From Actinosynnema pretiosum (GTDB lineage: Bacteria; Actinomycetota; Actinomycetes; Mycobacteriales; Pseudonocardiaceae): a DNA stretch of 64,000 nt. The stretch lies in NCBI RefSeq assembly GCF_024171695.1, contig NZ_JAMTCF010000004.1, positions 1 to 64,000 on the forward strand. The letters run 5' to 3'. The notes below the pieces were generated by a model. The model was not told where the DNA came from. It ran no database searches and worked only from the letters and a program-made list of their open reading frames with translations. Made by a program: the position numbers and the translations under genes. This document shows positions 27,491 to 38,935 of this stretch, one piece after another. The stretch's first letter is position 1; each line of letters starts with the position of its first letter.

Positions 27491-29326
27491 ATGACCAGCG
27501 CAACCTCGCGACCGGCCCCCGGTGAGCCGCTGTCGCCCCGCCCTGGACCCCGGCCCAAGCCGGCGCCCCCGAGCGGCGCGCCCGTCCGCGTGACGGGCGC
27601 CCAGTCCCTCGTCCGCTCCCTTGAGGCGGTCGGCTGCGAGATCGTGTTCGGCATCCCCGGCGGCACCATCCTCCCCGCGTACGACCCGCTCCTGGACTCC
27701 ACCAAGGTCCGCCACGTCCTGGTGCGCCACGAGCAGGGCGCGGGCCACGCCGCCACCGGGTACGCCCAGGCCACCGGCCGCGTCGGCGTCTGCATGGCCA
27801 CCTCCGGTCCCGGCGCGACGAACCTGGTGACGCCGCTGGCCGACGCCAACATGGACTCGGTCCCGGTCGTCGCCATCACCGGTCAGCAGTCCCGCCCGCT
27901 CATCGGCACCGACGCGTTCCAGGAAGCCGACATCTGCGGCATCACCATGCCGATCACCAAGCACAACTTCCTGGTCACCGACCCGATCGACATCCCGAGG
28001 GCGATCGCCGAGGCGTTCCACATCGCCTCGACCGGCCGCCCCGGCCCGGTCCTGGTGGACATCCCCAAGGACGTCCTGCAGGAGACCACCTCGTTCTCCT
28101 GGCCGCCGGAGCTGCGGCTGCCCGGCTACCGGCCGACCACCCGCCCGCACGGCAAGCAGGTCCGCGAGGCCGCGAAGCTCATCGCCGCCGCCCGCCGCCC
28201 GGTGCTGTACGTCGGCGGCGGCGTCATCAAGGCCGAGGCCTCCGCCGAGCTGCTGCGCCTGGCCGAGGAGAACGGCATCCCGGTCGTCACCACCCTGATG
28301 GCGCGCGGCGCGTTCCCCGACTCGCACCGCCAGCACCTGGGGATGCCGGGGATGCACGGCACGGTCTCCGCCGTCGCCGCGATGCAGAAGGCCGACCTGC
28401 TGGTCGCGCTCGGCGCGCGCTTCGACGACCGGGTCACCGGCCAGCTGGAGTCCTTCGCGCCCGAGGCGCAGGTCGTGCACGCCGACATCGACCCGGCCGA
28501 GATCTCCAAGAACCGCCGCGCGGACGTGCCGATCGTCGGCGACTGCAAGGAGATCATCACCGAGCTGATCGACGCAGTCGCCGCCGAGAAGGCGCACGGG
28601 CACGCCGCCGACCTGACCCCGTGGTGGGAGCTCATCGACTCCTGGCGCGGCACGTTCCCGCTGGGCTACGACTGGCCGGACGACGGCACGCTGTCCCCGC
28701 AGTACGTGATCGAGCGGATCGGCGCGCTGTCCCCGGACGCGGTCTACACGGCGGGCGTCGGCCAGCACCAGATGTGGGCGGCGCAGTTCGTCAAGTACGA
28801 GAGCCCGCGCACCTGGATCAACTCCGGCGGCCTCGGCACGATGGGCTACGCGGTCCCGGCCGCGATGGGCGCCAAGGCGGGCGTGCCCGACCGCACGGTG
28901 TGGGCGATCGACGGCGACGGCTGCTTCCAGATGACCAACCAGGAGCTGGCGACCTGCGCGATCGAGGGCATCCCGATCAAGGTCGCGGTCATCAACAACG
29001 GCAACCTGGGCATGGTCCGGCAGTGGCAGACGCTGTTCTACGGCGAGCGCTACTCCAACACCGACCTGGGCACCCACAAGCACCGCATCCCCGACTTCAA
29101 GCTGCTCGCCGAGGCCATGGGCTGCGCGGGCCTGCGCGCCGAGTCGCGCGAGGAGGTCGACGCGGTCATCAAGCAGGCCCTGGAGATCAACGACCGGCCC
29201 GTGGTCATCGACTTCACCGTCGGCAAGGACGCCCAGGTCTGGCCGATGGTCGCCGCGGGCACCGGCAACAGCGAGATCATGGCCGCTCGCGGCATCCGCC
29301 CGCTGTTCGAGGAAGACGATGTCTGA
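27491..29326 (+). CDS. ilvB: Acetolactate synthase large subunit
   Basis: The enzyme joins two pyruvates, or pyruvate and 2-ketobutyrate, using thiamine diphosphate and FAD: the first common step to valine, leucine and isoleucine. The 611-residue protein has the catalytic Glu81 in [19 protein letters not shown]. The TPP-Mg motif [15 protein letters not shown] is near the C-terminus, and typical ALS stretches are present ([20 protein letters not shown]). A ~35-residue Pro-rich N-terminus precedes the domain. It is the first gene after the attenuator, followed by ilvN after about 50 bases. Confidence 0.97.
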   Translation: MTSATSRPAPGEPLSPRPGPRPKPAPPSGAPVRVTGAQSLVRSLEAVGCEIVFGIPGGTILPAYDPLLDSTKVRHVLVRHEQGAGHAATGYAQATGRVGVCMATSGPGATNLVTPLADANMDSVPVVAITGQQSRPLIGTDAFQEADICGITMPITKHNFLVTDPIDIPRAIAEAFHIASTGRPGPVLVDIPKDVLQETTSFSWPPELRLPGYRPTTRPHGKQVREAAKLIAAARRPVLYVGGGVIKAEASAELLRLAEENGIPVVTTLMARGAFPDSHRQHLGMPGMHGTVSAVAAMQKADLLVALGARFDDRVTGQLESFAPEAQVVHADIDPAEISKNRRADVPIVGDCKEIITELIDAVAAEKAHGHAADLTPWWELIDSWRGTFPLGYDWPDDGTLSPQYVIERIGALSPDAVYTAGVGQHQMWAAQFVKYESPRTWINSGGLGTMGYAVPAAMGAKAGVPDRTVWAIDGDGCFQMTNQELATCAIEGIPIKVAVINNGNLGMVRQWQTLFYGERYSNTDLGTHKHRIPDFKLLAEAMGCAGLRAESREEVDAVIKQALEINDRPVVIDFTVGKDAQVWPMVAAGTGNSEIMAARGIRPLFEEDDV

Positions 29327-29377
29327 CCGCGCGCCCCGCCCCGCCGCAGGACAGCGCACCGACGAGGACGGCAACCG

Positions 29378-30954
<1,577 letters not shown>

Positions 30955-30967
30955 CGTTCCGGCGAAA

Positions 30968-31003
30968 CCCCTGATCAGCCGCACGGCGCGCGGCTGGTCG
31001 GGG
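30968..31003 (+). terminator. Terminator after ilvC
   Basis: CCCCTGATCAGCCGC and GCGGCTGGTCGGGG form a stem of about 14 bp, with one bulged T and one non-Watson-Crick pair, around ACGGCGC. Confidence 0.65.
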
Positions 31004-31053
31004 GTCGTCGCGGACGGCGGGGGCGCGGCTGGTCGGCGGGCCGCGCCCTCCGG

Positions 31054-31059
31054 TATACC
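31054..31059 (+). promoter_or_regulatory. -10 element for leaderless DUF397 gene
   Basis: TATACC ends 7 bases before the ATG at 31067, with no Shine-Dalgarno in between. Confidence 0.4.
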
Positions 31060-31066
31060 TTGGCGC

Positions 31067-31336
31067 ATGAGCGAGAGCGCCCCGATCTACGACGACAAGG
31101 CCCACGTCCGGGGCAACCTGGACCTGTCGGCCGCGCAGTGGCTGCGCAGCGACGAGGGCGCCGAGCACGAGGCCGAGCACGTCGAGATCGCGTTCGTCGA
31201 GCACACCGACGGCGTGACCTACACGGCGATGCGCAACTCCGCCGAACCCGACGGCACGGTGCTGGTCTTCACGCCCGCCGAGTGGGAGGCGTTCATCCTC
31301 GGCGTCAAGGACGGCGAGTTCGACGAGCCGTGGTGA
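31067..31336 (+). CDS. DUF397-type small protein
   Basis: The 89-residue acidic protein has the DUF397 C-terminal pattern MRNSAEPDGTVLVFTPAEWE followed by AFILGVKDGEFDEPW. DUF397 proteins usually sit next to an XRE/Scr1-type regulator. No such regulator is adjacent here, so this is an orphan copy. A second, paired DUF397 gene is present at 62285. The precise function of the family is not settled. Confidence 0.75.
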   Translation: MSESAPIYDDKAHVRGNLDLSAAQWLRSDEGAEHEAEHVEIAFVEHTDGVTYTAMRNSAEPDGTVLVFTPAEWEAFILGVKDGEFDEPW

Positions 31337-31802
31337 CGGGCTCGCGGTGACCTGCTCGCGGTGAGCGGCTGGCGTCGCCCGACTTGTGGTGACCGGCTGG
31401 TGGCGCCGGGCGGACGGTGACGTTCCGGAACCGGCGACCTCCCGCCGCGCCCCGGTCCCCGGTCACCCCGCGCGGTCGCGGGCGCCCCGCCGATCGGCCC
31501 AGCGGCGCCCTTGATCGTTCGGCGATCCGCCGAACGGGCCTGCGATTCCCAGCCGGTGGACAGTTCACACCGCGTTTTCCCGCAGGGTTCCCCGCGCGTG
31601 CGCCCGCGCAGGCGCCCAGAGCGGGCCAAACCCGGCAAACCCGCTGGTGGCGGGGAGAACCCGCCGCAGACGCCCGCGCCGCACGGGACTATCCTCGTTA
31701 ACAACCCGGACACATCGCCGTGGCCGGTCGGCGCGGGTTCGCGGCCTGCTTTCGACCCGCCCGCGCTCCCGAATCCACCAGACACCGCTGGGAGCACCGC
31801 CC
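31337..31802. other. Gene-free stretch upstream of serA
   Basis: About 465 bases without a gene. The first 80 repeat GCGGTGAC/GGTGACCGGCTGG-like words. CGTTCGGC (31516-31523) and GCCGAACG (31529-31536) form an 8-bp hairpin around GATCC. A less GC-rich segment near 31690-31720 (TATCCTCGTTAACAACC) is the most promoter-like part. Confidence 0.45.
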
Positions 31803-33401
31803 GTGAGCAACACGAGCCGACCCGTCGTCCTGATCGCCGAGAAGCTGGCACCCTCCGTGCTCGACGTCTTCGGCGAGGACATCGAGGTGCGCCACGTCGA
31901 CGGCACCGACCGACCCGCGCTGCTCTCCGCCGTCGCGGACGCCGACGCGCTCCTCGTGCGGTCCGCCACGAAGGTCGACGCCGAGGTGTTCGCGGCGACC
32001 TCGAAGCTGAAGGTGGTCGCCCGCGCGGGCGTCGGCCTGGACAACGTCGAGGTGCCCGCCGCGACCGAGCGCGGTGTCATGGTGGTCAACGCGCCCACCA
32101 GCAACATCGTCTCCGCCGCCGAGCACGCCGTCGCGCTGCTGCTGTCGGTGGCCAGGCAGATCCCGGCCGCCCACGCCACCCTCGCGGGCGGCGCGTGGAA
32201 GCGCAGCTCCTTCAACGGCGTCGAGCTCAACGGCAAGACCGTCGGCGTGGTGGGCCTCGGCAAGATCGGGCAGCTGTTCGCGGCCCGCCTCGCCGCCTTC
32301 GGCACCTCGATCATCGCGTACGACCCCTACGTGGCCGCCGCCCGCGCCGCCCAGCTCGGCATCGAGCTGGTGTCGCTGGAGGAGCTGCTGGAGCGGGCCG
32401 ACGCCATCTCCATCCACCTGCCCAAGACGCCCGAGACCAAGGGCCTCATCGGCGCCGAGCAGCTGGCCAAGACCAAGCGCGGCGTCATCGTCGTCAACGC
32501 CGCGCGCGGCGGCCTGATCGACGAGGACGCGCTCGCCGAGGCCGTGCAGAGCGGCCAGGTCGGCGGCGCGGGCATCGACGTGTTCGCCACCGAGCCCACC
32601 ACCGCCAGCCCGCTCTTCGGGCTCCCGAACGTCGTCGTCACCCCGCACCTGGGCGCCTCCACCACCGAGGCCCAGGACCGCGCGGGCACCGACGTGGCCA
32701 AGTCGGTGCTGCTCGCCCTCGCGGGCGACTTCGTGCCGGACGCGGTCAACGTGCAGGGCGGCGGCGTGGTCGGCGAGGAGGTCCGGCCGTACCTGCCGCT
32801 CGTGCAGAAGCTCGGCGCGGTCGTCGCGGCGCTCAGCGCCAAGGCGCCCACCTCGGTGACCCTGGAGGTGCGCGGCGAGCTGTCCAACGAGGACGTGAGC
32901 GTGCTGCCGCTGGCCGCGCTGCGCGGGGTGTTCTCCAGCGTGGTCGAGGAGCAGGTGACGTTCGTGAACGCGCCCGCGCTCGCCGCCGCGCTGGGCGTGT
33001 CGGTCGACGTGGTCAAGGAGCCCTCCAGCGCCAACCACCGCAGCCTGGTGACCGTGCGGGTCGTGCAGGCCGACGGCTCGGTGCTGAGCGTGTCCGGCAC
33101 GCTGACCGGCCTCGACCAGGTCGAGAAGATCGTGGGCGTCAACGGCCGCAGCTTCGACCTGCGCGCCGAGGGCAACGTGCTGCTGCTGGAGTACTCGGAC
33201 CGGCCCGGCGTCATGGGCACCGTCGGCACGCTCCTCGGCGAGGCCGGGGTGAACGTGGAGGCGGCGCAGATCAGCCAGCAGAAGGGCGGTTCCGAGGCCC
33301 TGATGCTGCTGCGCGTCGACCGGCCGGTGGACAGCAACGTCCTCGACCCGATCGGCGCGTCGGTCGGCGCCCGCACCATGCGCTCGGTCGACTTCGGCTG
33401 A
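31803..33401 (+). CDS. serA: D-3-phosphoglycerate dehydrogenase
   Basis: SerA catalyses the first step of serine synthesis. The 532-residue protein is the long actinobacterial/type I form. It has the NAD motif VGVVGLGKIGQLFA, the catalytic Arg stretch VIVVNAARGGLIDEDAL, and the His region VVTPHLGASTTEAQ. An intervening ASB domain and a C-terminal ACT domain (VLLLEYSDRPGVMGTVGTLLG) make it serine-sensitive in relatives. GTG 31803 has GGGAG 10 bases upstream and gives the normal length. Confidence 0.97.
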   Translation: MSNTSRPVVLIAEKLAPSVLDVFGEDIEVRHVDGTDRPALLSAVADADALLVRSATKVDAEVFAATSKLKVVARAGVGLDNVEVPAATERGVMVVNAPTSNIVSAAEHAVALLLSVARQIPAAHATLAGGAWKRSSFNGVELNGKTVGVVGLGKIGQLFAARLAAFGTSIIAYDPYVAAARAAQLGIELVSLEELLERADAISIHLPKTPETKGLIGAEQLAKTKRGVIVVNAARGGLIDEDALAEAVQSGQVGGAGIDVFATEPTTASPLFGLPNVVVTPHLGASTTEAQDRAGTDVAKSVLLALAGDFVPDAVNVQGGGVVGEEVRPYLPLVQKLGAVVAALSAKAPTSVTLEVRGELSNEDVSVLPLAALRGVFSSVVEEQVTFVNAPALAAALGVSVDVVKEPSSANHRSLVTVRVVQADGSVLSVSGTLTGLDQVEKIVGVNGRSFDLRAEGNVLLLEYSDRPGVMGTVGTLLGEAGVNVEAAQISQQKGGSEALMLLRVDRPVDSNVLDPIGASVGARTMRSVDFG

Positions 33402-33452
33402 TCCCGCGCGGGGCCGCACCCGCCCCGCGTCGCGCCCACCCCGTGGGACCCG

Positions 33453-33482
33453 AAGGCCGGACCGCTACGGCGGTCCGGCCTT
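33453..33482 (+). terminator. Terminator after serA
   Basis: AAGGCCGGACCGC (33453-33465) pairs perfectly with 33470-33482 around TACG, and the downstream arm runs into TTT. Confidence 0.85.
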
Positions 33483-33597
33483 TCGCACGTCCGGGGGAGC
33501 CCCGGTCGTGGGACGGAACCGCCCGTTCACCCGCTGAATCCGTCTCATTTGACCGTTGCCCTGGAAATCCGTGAGTGCCACCACTCGCATGGAGTAA

Positions 33598-33625
33598 TTG
33601 TCTGGCTACGTATACCGATTAGGTT
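33598..33625 (+). promoter_or_regulatory. Possible promoter of the subtilase gene
   Basis: TTGTCT (33598-33603) and TAGGTT (33620-33625) are 16 bases apart in the only A/T-rich stretch before the subtilase. They leave a leader of about 160 bases. Confidence 0.35.
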
Positions 33626-33794
33626 CCCTCAACGAGGTTGACCCGGTGCCGTAGAGGGCGCGGCACCACGCGGGCAGTCCCTACTCGGTCCACAGTCGGC
33701 CCACCCCGGCGGCCCGCTCCGGCCCGCCGGTGGTGTCCCCCTCCGTGCTCCGCGCTGCCCGCCAAGGTCGTACCGGCCTCGGTAGGGGCAAGTC

Positions 33795-36700
33795 GTGAGT
33801 CGTTCCACCAACCGAGCCAGGAAGGCAGTGATCCCGGTCTTCGCCGCGGTCCTGCTCACCGGCTCCCTGTCCGGCGCGGCGCTGGCGGCGGAGGGTCCGC
33901 AGGCCACCACGCCGTCCGTGAAACCCGCCAAGGGCCTGGACGCCGCCAAGCTCCAGACCAAGGTGGCCGGTCGCCTGGCCTCGGCGAAGGGCAGGGTGAC
34001 CGCGTTCGTCGAGCTGGAGGCCAAGCCCGCCGTCGACACCTTCACCGAGAAGACCGGCCAGGGCGCGAGCAAGCAGCAGGCCAAGGAGGCCGCCAAGGCC
34101 ACCAAGGGCGAGACCACCAAGGTCACCGACAAGGTCGTCGGCGACCTGCGCGCCAAGGACTCCGGCACCAAGGAGCTCTTCCGCACCGCGAACGGCGTGC
34201 CCGGCGTGGTCGTCACCGCCGACGCGGCCGAGGTGCGCGAGCTGGCGTCCCGGTCGGACGTGAAGTCCATCCGCACCGTGGTGCCCAAGACCCGCACCAA
34301 CTCCAGCGCCGTGCAGCTGACCAACACGGCCAAGGCCTGGCAGCAGTACGGCAAGCTCGGCGACGACACCCGCGTCGGCATCATCGACACCGGCATCGAC
34401 TACACGCACGCCGCGTTCGCCGGTCCCGGCACGCCCGAGGCCTACCAGGCGATCGATCCGACCGTCGTGGACGCCTCGTACTTCCCGACCGCCAAGGTGG
34501 TCGGCGGCTACGACTTCGTCGGCGACGCCTACGACGGCGGCAGCGACGACCCCGCGCTGAGCACCCCGAAGCCCGACCCGAACCCGCTCGACTGCAACGA
34601 CCACGGCACGCACGTGGCGGGCACGGCGGCGGGCTTCGGCGTCAACGCCGACGGCAGCACGTTCACCGGCGACTACACCACGCTCTCCGGCGAGCAGCTC
34701 GACGCCATGCGGATCGGCCCCGGCACCGCCCCCAAGGCGCTGCTGTACGCGCTGAAGGTCTTCGGCTGCGACGGGTCCACCAACGTCACCGCGCAGGCGC
34801 TGGACTGGGCGCTCGACCCCGACGGCGACGGCGACTTCACCGACCACCTCGACGTGGTCAACCTGTCCCTCGGCTCCGACTACGGCGCCCCGGACGACCC
34901 GGACAGCCTGTTCGTGCGCAAGCTCAACGCGGCGGGCGTGCTCACCGTGTTCTCGGCGGGCAACGGCGGCGACCTGTACGACATCGGCGGCTCGCCCGGC
35001 AGCACCCCCGAGGCGCTGACCGTGGCCAGCACCCGCGACGCGTTCGTGCTGCGCGACGCCGCCGAGGCGAACGGCGCCAAGCAGCCCGGCCAGTACAGCC
35101 AGAACTTCGACTACGCGGGCTACGACCAGACCAAGCCCGTGGTCGCGCTGACCGACCCGTCCAACCTGGACGGCTGCCAGCCGTTCAGCGCCGCCGACGC
35201 CGCCGCCGTGGCGGGCAAGTTCGTCTGGCTGGAGTGGGACGACGTCGACGCCACCCGCCGCTGCGGCTCCGGCGCCCGCGCCAACAACGCCACCGCCGCC
35301 GGCGCGGCGGGCGCGCTGTTCACCTCGGCGCTGGAGAACTTCAACGCGGGCATCGCGGGCAACGCCGCCATCCCGGTGTTCCAGTTCACCGGCACCGCCA
35401 CCTCGGCGCTGCGCCCGGCCCTCGCGGCGGGCACGCTGTCCGTGCGCCAGGCCGGTGACCTGCGCACCTCGCTGCCCACCTACGACCAGAAGATCGCCGA
35501 CACCCCGTCCGCGTTCACCTCGCGCGGCGTGCGCGGCCCGGTCGTGAAGCCGGACGTGGCCGCCCCCGGCGACACCATCGCCTCGGCGCTGGTCGGCTCC
35601 GGCAACGGCACCCTGGTGATCAGCGGCACCTCCATGGCCGCCCCGCACACCACCGGCATCGCCGCCCTCGTCCGCCAGGCCCACCCGGACTGGACCACCG
35701 AGGAGGTCAAGGCCGCGGTCATGAACTCCGCGGGCTCGGACGTCAAGGAGAACGGCAAGACCTTCGCCCCCAACCGGGTCGGCGCGGGCCGCATCGACGC
35801 CAAGGCCGCGCTGGACAACCAGGTCCTGGCCTACGTGCAGGACGACCCCGGCGCGGTGTCCGCGTCGTTCGGGCCGGTCGAGGTCACCGGCAAGACCGCG
35901 CTGACCAAGACCATCAAGGTGGTCAACAAGTCCCCGAAGGCCGTCGAGTACTCGGTGGGCTACGAGGCCGTCACCAGCATCCCCGGCGTGCGCTACGAGC
36001 TGTCCGAGCAGACCGTGAGGCTCAGCCCGCGCGGCGTCGCCAGGGTCAAGGTCACCCTGAGGATCGACGACCCGAAGGCGCTCGCCAAGACCGTCGACCC
36101 GACGGTCGAGCCGCTGCACCTGGACGTGCCGCGCCAGTTCCTGGCCGACGCGTCGGGCCGCGTGGTGCTCTCGCCCAAGAGCGGCGCGACCGTGCCGCTG
36201 CGGGTGCCGGTGTACTCCGCGCCCAAGCCCGCCTCGGACATCTCGGTGCCCGGCAGCGTGAAGCTGGGCAAGAACGCCACCCAGACCGTGCTGAACCTGG
36301 CGGGCCGGGGCGTGGACCAGAGGGGCTTCCGCTCGCTGGTGAGCGTCCTGGAGCTCCAGGCGACCTCGCCCAGGCTCCCGGAGTGCCGCCGCAACGTCAC
36401 CTCGGGCTGCACGCTCAACCAGACCGCCAAGGGCGCGGACCTGCGGCACGTCGGCGTCACGTCGACCGCGCCGCTGGCCAAGCTCCAGGGCAACCCCGAG
36501 GACGCGCTGCTCGCGTTCGGCGTCTCGACCTGGGACAACTGGTACAACCTCGGGTCGAACACCATCTTCTACATCGACGTCGACGTGAACGGCGACGGCA
36601 CCCCGGACTTCGAGACCTACACGACCAAGCTCACCGACACCGACCTGCTGGTCGCGGTCACGGTGGACCTGGCGACCGGGGAGACCGTCGACATCCAGCC

Positions 36701-37106
36701 GGTCAACGGCCAGTTCGGTGATGTTGACACGAACGTGTTCGACACCAACGTGGTGGTGCTCCCGGTGCTGCTCTCCGCACTGGGCATCGACCCGTCCGGG
36801 GACACCGCGAAGATCACCTACACGGTGAACAGCACCGGGTTCTACCTCGCGCCCGGCGCGTCCGACGACCGCATCGACTCGATCGACGGCGCGCTGTCGT
36901 TCGACGTCCTCAACCCCGGCCTGTGGGTGCAGGGCGGCGGGGACGCGGCGCTGTCGTACCAGGCCAAGCCCGGTACGGCGCTCGTGGTCAACCGCGCGCC
37001 CGGCACCTCGGCGGACAGCCTGATGGTGGTCAACCACCACAACGCGTCCGGGGACCGGGTGGACGTGGTGAAGGTCAAGGGCGGCAGCGACCGACCCGCC
37101 GCCTGA
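33795..37106 (+). CDS. Secreted S8-family subtilisin-like serine protease
   Basis: The 1103-residue protein starts with a signal peptide (RKAVIPVFAAVLLTGSLSGA, cleavage probably after ALA at about residue 34) and an inhibitor-like propeptide (to about 170). The S8 catalytic domain follows with Asp198 (GIIDTGIDYTHAAFAG), His270 (NDHGTHVAGTAAG) and Ser613 (ISGTSMAAPHTTG). A PA-type insertion lies before the Ser (about 440-570). The C-terminal ~430 residues contain beta-sandwich (Fn3-like) regions and acidic segments such as DVNGDGTPDFE. The triad is complete, so it should be an active extracellular protease. No membrane anchor is visible. Confidence 0.93.
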   Translation: MSRSTNRARKAVIPVFAAVLLTGSLSGAALAAEGPQATTPSVKPAKGLDAAKLQTKVAGRLASAKGRVTAFVELEAKPAVDTFTEKTGQGASKQQAKEAAKATKGETTKVTDKVVGDLRAKDSGTKELFRTANGVPGVVVTADAAEVRELASRSDVKSIRTVVPKTRTNSSAVQLTNTAKAWQQYGKLGDDTRVGIIDTGIDYTHAAFAGPGTPEAYQAIDPTVVDASYFPTAKVVGGYDFVGDAYDGGSDDPALSTPKPDPNPLDCNDHGTHVAGTAAGFGVNADGSTFTGDYTTLSGEQLDAMRIGPGTAPKALLYALKVFGCDGSTNVTAQALDWALDPDGDGDFTDHLDVVNLSLGSDYGAPDDPDSLFVRKLNAAGVLTVFSAGNGGDLYDIGGSPGSTPEALTVASTRDAFVLRDAAEANGAKQPGQYSQNFDYAGYDQTKPVVALTDPSNLDGCQPFSAADAAAVAGKFVWLEWDDVDATRRCGSGARANNATAAGAAGALFTSALENFNAGIAGNAAIPVFQFTGTATSALRPALAAGTLSVRQAGDLRTSLPTYDQKIADTPSAFTSRGVRGPVVKPDVAAPGDTIASALVGSGNGTLVISGTSMAAPHTTGIAALVRQAHPDWTTEEVKAAVMNSAGSDVKENGKTFAPNRVGAGRIDAKAALDNQVLAYVQDDPGAVSASFGPVEVTGKTALTKTIKVVNKSPKAVEYSVGYEAVTSIPGVRYELSEQTVRLSPRGVARVKVTLRIDDPKALAKTVDPTVEPLHLDVPRQFLADASGRVVLSPKSGATVPLRVPVYSAPKPASDISVPGSVKLGKNATQTVLNLAGRGVDQRGFRSLVSVLELQATSPRLPECRRNVTSGCTLNQTAKGADLRHVGVTSTAPLAKLQGNPEDALLAFGVSTWDNWYNLGSNTIFYIDVDVNGDGTPDFETYTTKLTDTDLLVAVTVDLATGETVDIQPVNGQFGDVDTNVFDTNVVVLPVLLSALGIDPSGDTAKITYTVNSTGFYLAPGASDDRIDSIDGALSFDVLNPGLWVQGGGDAALSYQAKPGTALVVNRAPGTSADSLMVVNHHNASGDRVDVVKVKGGSDRPAA

Positions 37107-37167
37107 CCCCTCCCCTGACGCTCCGACCGGTGGCATAAGCGCTGGTCGGAACGATCCAGAACGGGGT

Positions 37168-37209
37168 GCTCTGGCCGGCCGTGGGGACTTTCCCCCGGCC
37201 GGCCAGAGC
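37168..37209 (+). terminator. Terminator after the subtilase
   Basis: GCTCTGGCCGGCC (37168-37180) pairs perfectly with 37197-37209, with an inner GTGGGG/CCCCC pairing. TGTTTT follows. Confidence 0.87.
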
Positions 37210-37328
37210 TGTTTTACGTCTTTCAGGTGACATCTGAACGGGGGTGTTGAACCGTTCGGGTGTCCCGCAGTCCGGGAGAGTTACCCCCGACGGCGTGTTC
37301 CGGGTGCGGTGCGGACGCATCGGGCCGG

Positions 37329-37334
37329 TAGCCT
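37329..37334 (+). promoter_or_regulatory. -10 element of the leuB transcript
   Basis: TAGCCT ends 6 bases before ATG 37341, placing the transcription start at that ATG. No good -35 is visible. Confidence 0.45.
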
Positions 37335-37340
37335 TTCGCA

Positions 37341-37370
37341 ATGAAAACTAGTCCCGTGAATTGGGACTGA
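37341..37370 (+). CDS. Nine-codon leaderless upstream ORF before leuB
   Basis: MKTSPVNWD followed by TGA begins at the predicted transcription start. It ends 18 bases before the leuB ATG, which has its own GGGAGG. The frame spans a small hairpin, AGTCCC (37350-37355) with GGGACT (37363-37368). It has no leucine codons, so classic leucine attenuation is not suggested. It may be a translated leader or chance. Confidence 0.4.
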   Translation: MKTSPVNWD

Positions 37371-37388
37371 TACCTGGGAGGTGTGTTA

Positions 37389-38426
37389 ATGCGGCTCGCA
37401 GTGATCCCGGGGGACGGGATCGGGCCCGAGGTCGTCGCCGAGGCACTGAAGGTGCTGGGTGAGGTCGTTCCGGCGGCCGAGATCACCCGTTACGACCTCG
37501 GTGCGGCGCGCTGGCACGCCACAGGTGAGTTGTTGCCGGAGTCCGTGCTGGGGGAGCTGCGCCAGCACGACGCGATCCTGCTCGGCGCCGTCGGCGACCC
37601 GTCGGTGCCCAGCGGCATCCTGGAGCGCGGCCTGCTGCTGCGCCTCCGGTTCGAGCTCGACCACCACGTCAACCTGCGCCCGGCGCGGTTGTACCCCGGC
37701 GTCCGCAGCCCCATCGCGGACCCGCCGGAGATCGACATGGTGGTCGTCCGCGAGGGCACCGAGGGCCTGTACGCGGGCAACGGCGGCCTGCTGCGCAAGG
37801 ACACCCCGCACGAGATCGCCACCGAGGTGTCCATCAACACCTCGTTCGGCGTCGAGCGGGTCGTCCGGGACGCCTTCGCGCGCGCCGCGAACCGCCCCCG
37901 CAAGCACCTGACCCTGGTGCACAAGACCAACGTCCTCACCCACGCGGGCTCCCTGTGGTCCCGCGTGGTCGAGGAGGTCTCGCTCCAGCACCCGGACGTC
38001 ACGGTGGCCTACCAGCACGTGGACGCGGCGACCATCCACCTGGTCACCGACCCCGGCCGCTACGACGTGATCGTCACCGACAACCTGTTCGGCGACATCC
38101 TCACCGACCTGGCGGCGGCGGTGACCGGGGGCATCGGGCTGGCCGCGTCCGGCAACCTGGACGTGACCAGGCGCAACCCGAGCATGTTCGAGCCGGTGCA
38201 CGGCAGCGCGCCGGACATCGCGGGCCAGGGCGTGGCCGACCCGACCGCCGCGGTGCTGTCCGTGGCGCTCATGCTCGACCACCTCGGCGAGCACGAGTCG
38301 GCCCGCCGCATCGAGGCGTCGGTGGCGTTCGACCTGGCCACCCGCGACCACGCGTCGCCGGGCGCGACCTACGCGATCGGCGACCGGCTCGCCGCGCTGG
38401 TGTCGTCCAACGTGCGGACCGGCTGA
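37389..38426 (+). CDS. leuB: 3-isopropylmalate dehydrogenase
   Basis: LeuB oxidatively decarboxylates 3-isopropylmalate in leucine synthesis; with CimA it also acts on 3-methylmalate for isoleucine. The 345-residue protein has [18 protein letters not shown], the [14 protein letters not shown] arginine cluster, and the Mg/NAD region [21 protein letters not shown] with [18 protein letters not shown] 37389 is chosen over the GTG at 37383 because GGGAGG lies 7 bases upstream. Confidence 0.97.
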   Translation: MRLAVIPGDGIGPEVVAEALKVLGEVVPAAEITRYDLGAARWHATGELLPESVLGELRQHDAILLGAVGDPSVPSGILERGLLLRLRFELDHHVNLRPARLYPGVRSPIADPPEIDMVVVREGTEGLYAGNGGLLRKDTPHEIATEVSINTSFGVERVVRDAFARAANRPRKHLTLVHKTNVLTHAGSLWSRVVEEVSLQHPDVTVAYQHVDAATIHLVTDPGRYDVIVTDNLFGDILTDLAAAVTGGIGLAASGNLDVTRRNPSMFEPVHGSAPDIAGQGVADPTAAVLSVALMLDHLGEHESARRIEASVAFDLATRDHASPGATYAIGDRLAALVSSNVRTG

Positions 38427-38462
38427 CACCGGGGCCGCGCTTCGCGGCCAGGGCACAAGTGC

Positions 38463-38498
38463 GGGAAGGGCCATCGAAAGTCTTCGGTGGCCCTTTCC
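38463..38498 (+). terminator. Terminator after leuB
   Basis: GGGAAGGGCCATCGAA pairs with TTCGGTGGCCCTTTCC, with one G-U wobble and one bulge, around a short AGTC loop. Confidence 0.72.
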
Positions 38499-38529
38499 GC
38501 GTTCCGGGGACGCGGGGGCATTCCGGGTC

Positions 38530-38770
38530 GGGAAATGGCGCGCCACGGCAGGCGTCCGGGGCCGCAGGGAAAACCGCCGAATCGCTGCTGGGTCGCGCTG
38601 CCGGGGGCGGGAAAACCGTCGGGCCGCCGCCGGGACGCGCTGCCGGGGGTCGGGAAAACCGCCTGCCCGCCGCCAGGCCGTGCGTCCGGAGCGCTGGGAA
38701 AACCGCCGGGTCGTGCGTTCGGGGCCACCGGGAAAACCGCCGGGCCGCCCTCCCGGAGCCCTCCCGCCCG
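38530..38770 (+). repeat. Interspersed GGGAAAACCGCC repeats
   Basis: GGGAAAACCG words start at 38567, 38609, 38652, 38696 and 38730, with a variant (GGGAAATGG) at 38530. They are separated by 34-44 bases of variable GC-rich sequence including CGCGCTGCCGGGG. The array lies in the 500-base gene-free stretch between the leuB terminator and the cimA leader. Confidence 0.8.
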
Positions 38771-38898
38771 CATCGCCGCGGCCCTCCTGCCCGGCCACCC
38801 CACCGCCCGTCCGGGTGACCACCCCGCGCCCGGCGCCCACCCCCGACCTGCGAACGAGCGATCGCGTAACCCACCTGGTGGGAAACTCCGCCCGGAGC

Positions 38899-38928
38899 TT
38901 GGTACGCCCGTCCGGCCTGTGGCACCAT
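38899..38928 (+). promoter_or_regulatory. Possible promoter of the cimA leader
   Basis: TTGGTA (38899-38904) and CACCAT (38923-38928) are 18 bases apart, ending 7 bases before the leader ATG 38936. The -10 match is poor; the position fits a leaderless leader peptide. Confidence 0.35.
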
Positions 38929-38935
38929 CGCGGAC

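Noticed and set aside
27491..29326. Opposite-strand frame of 823 codons over ilvB/ilvN
   Set aside because: It is a shadow of the real genes, which have complete catalytic motifs.
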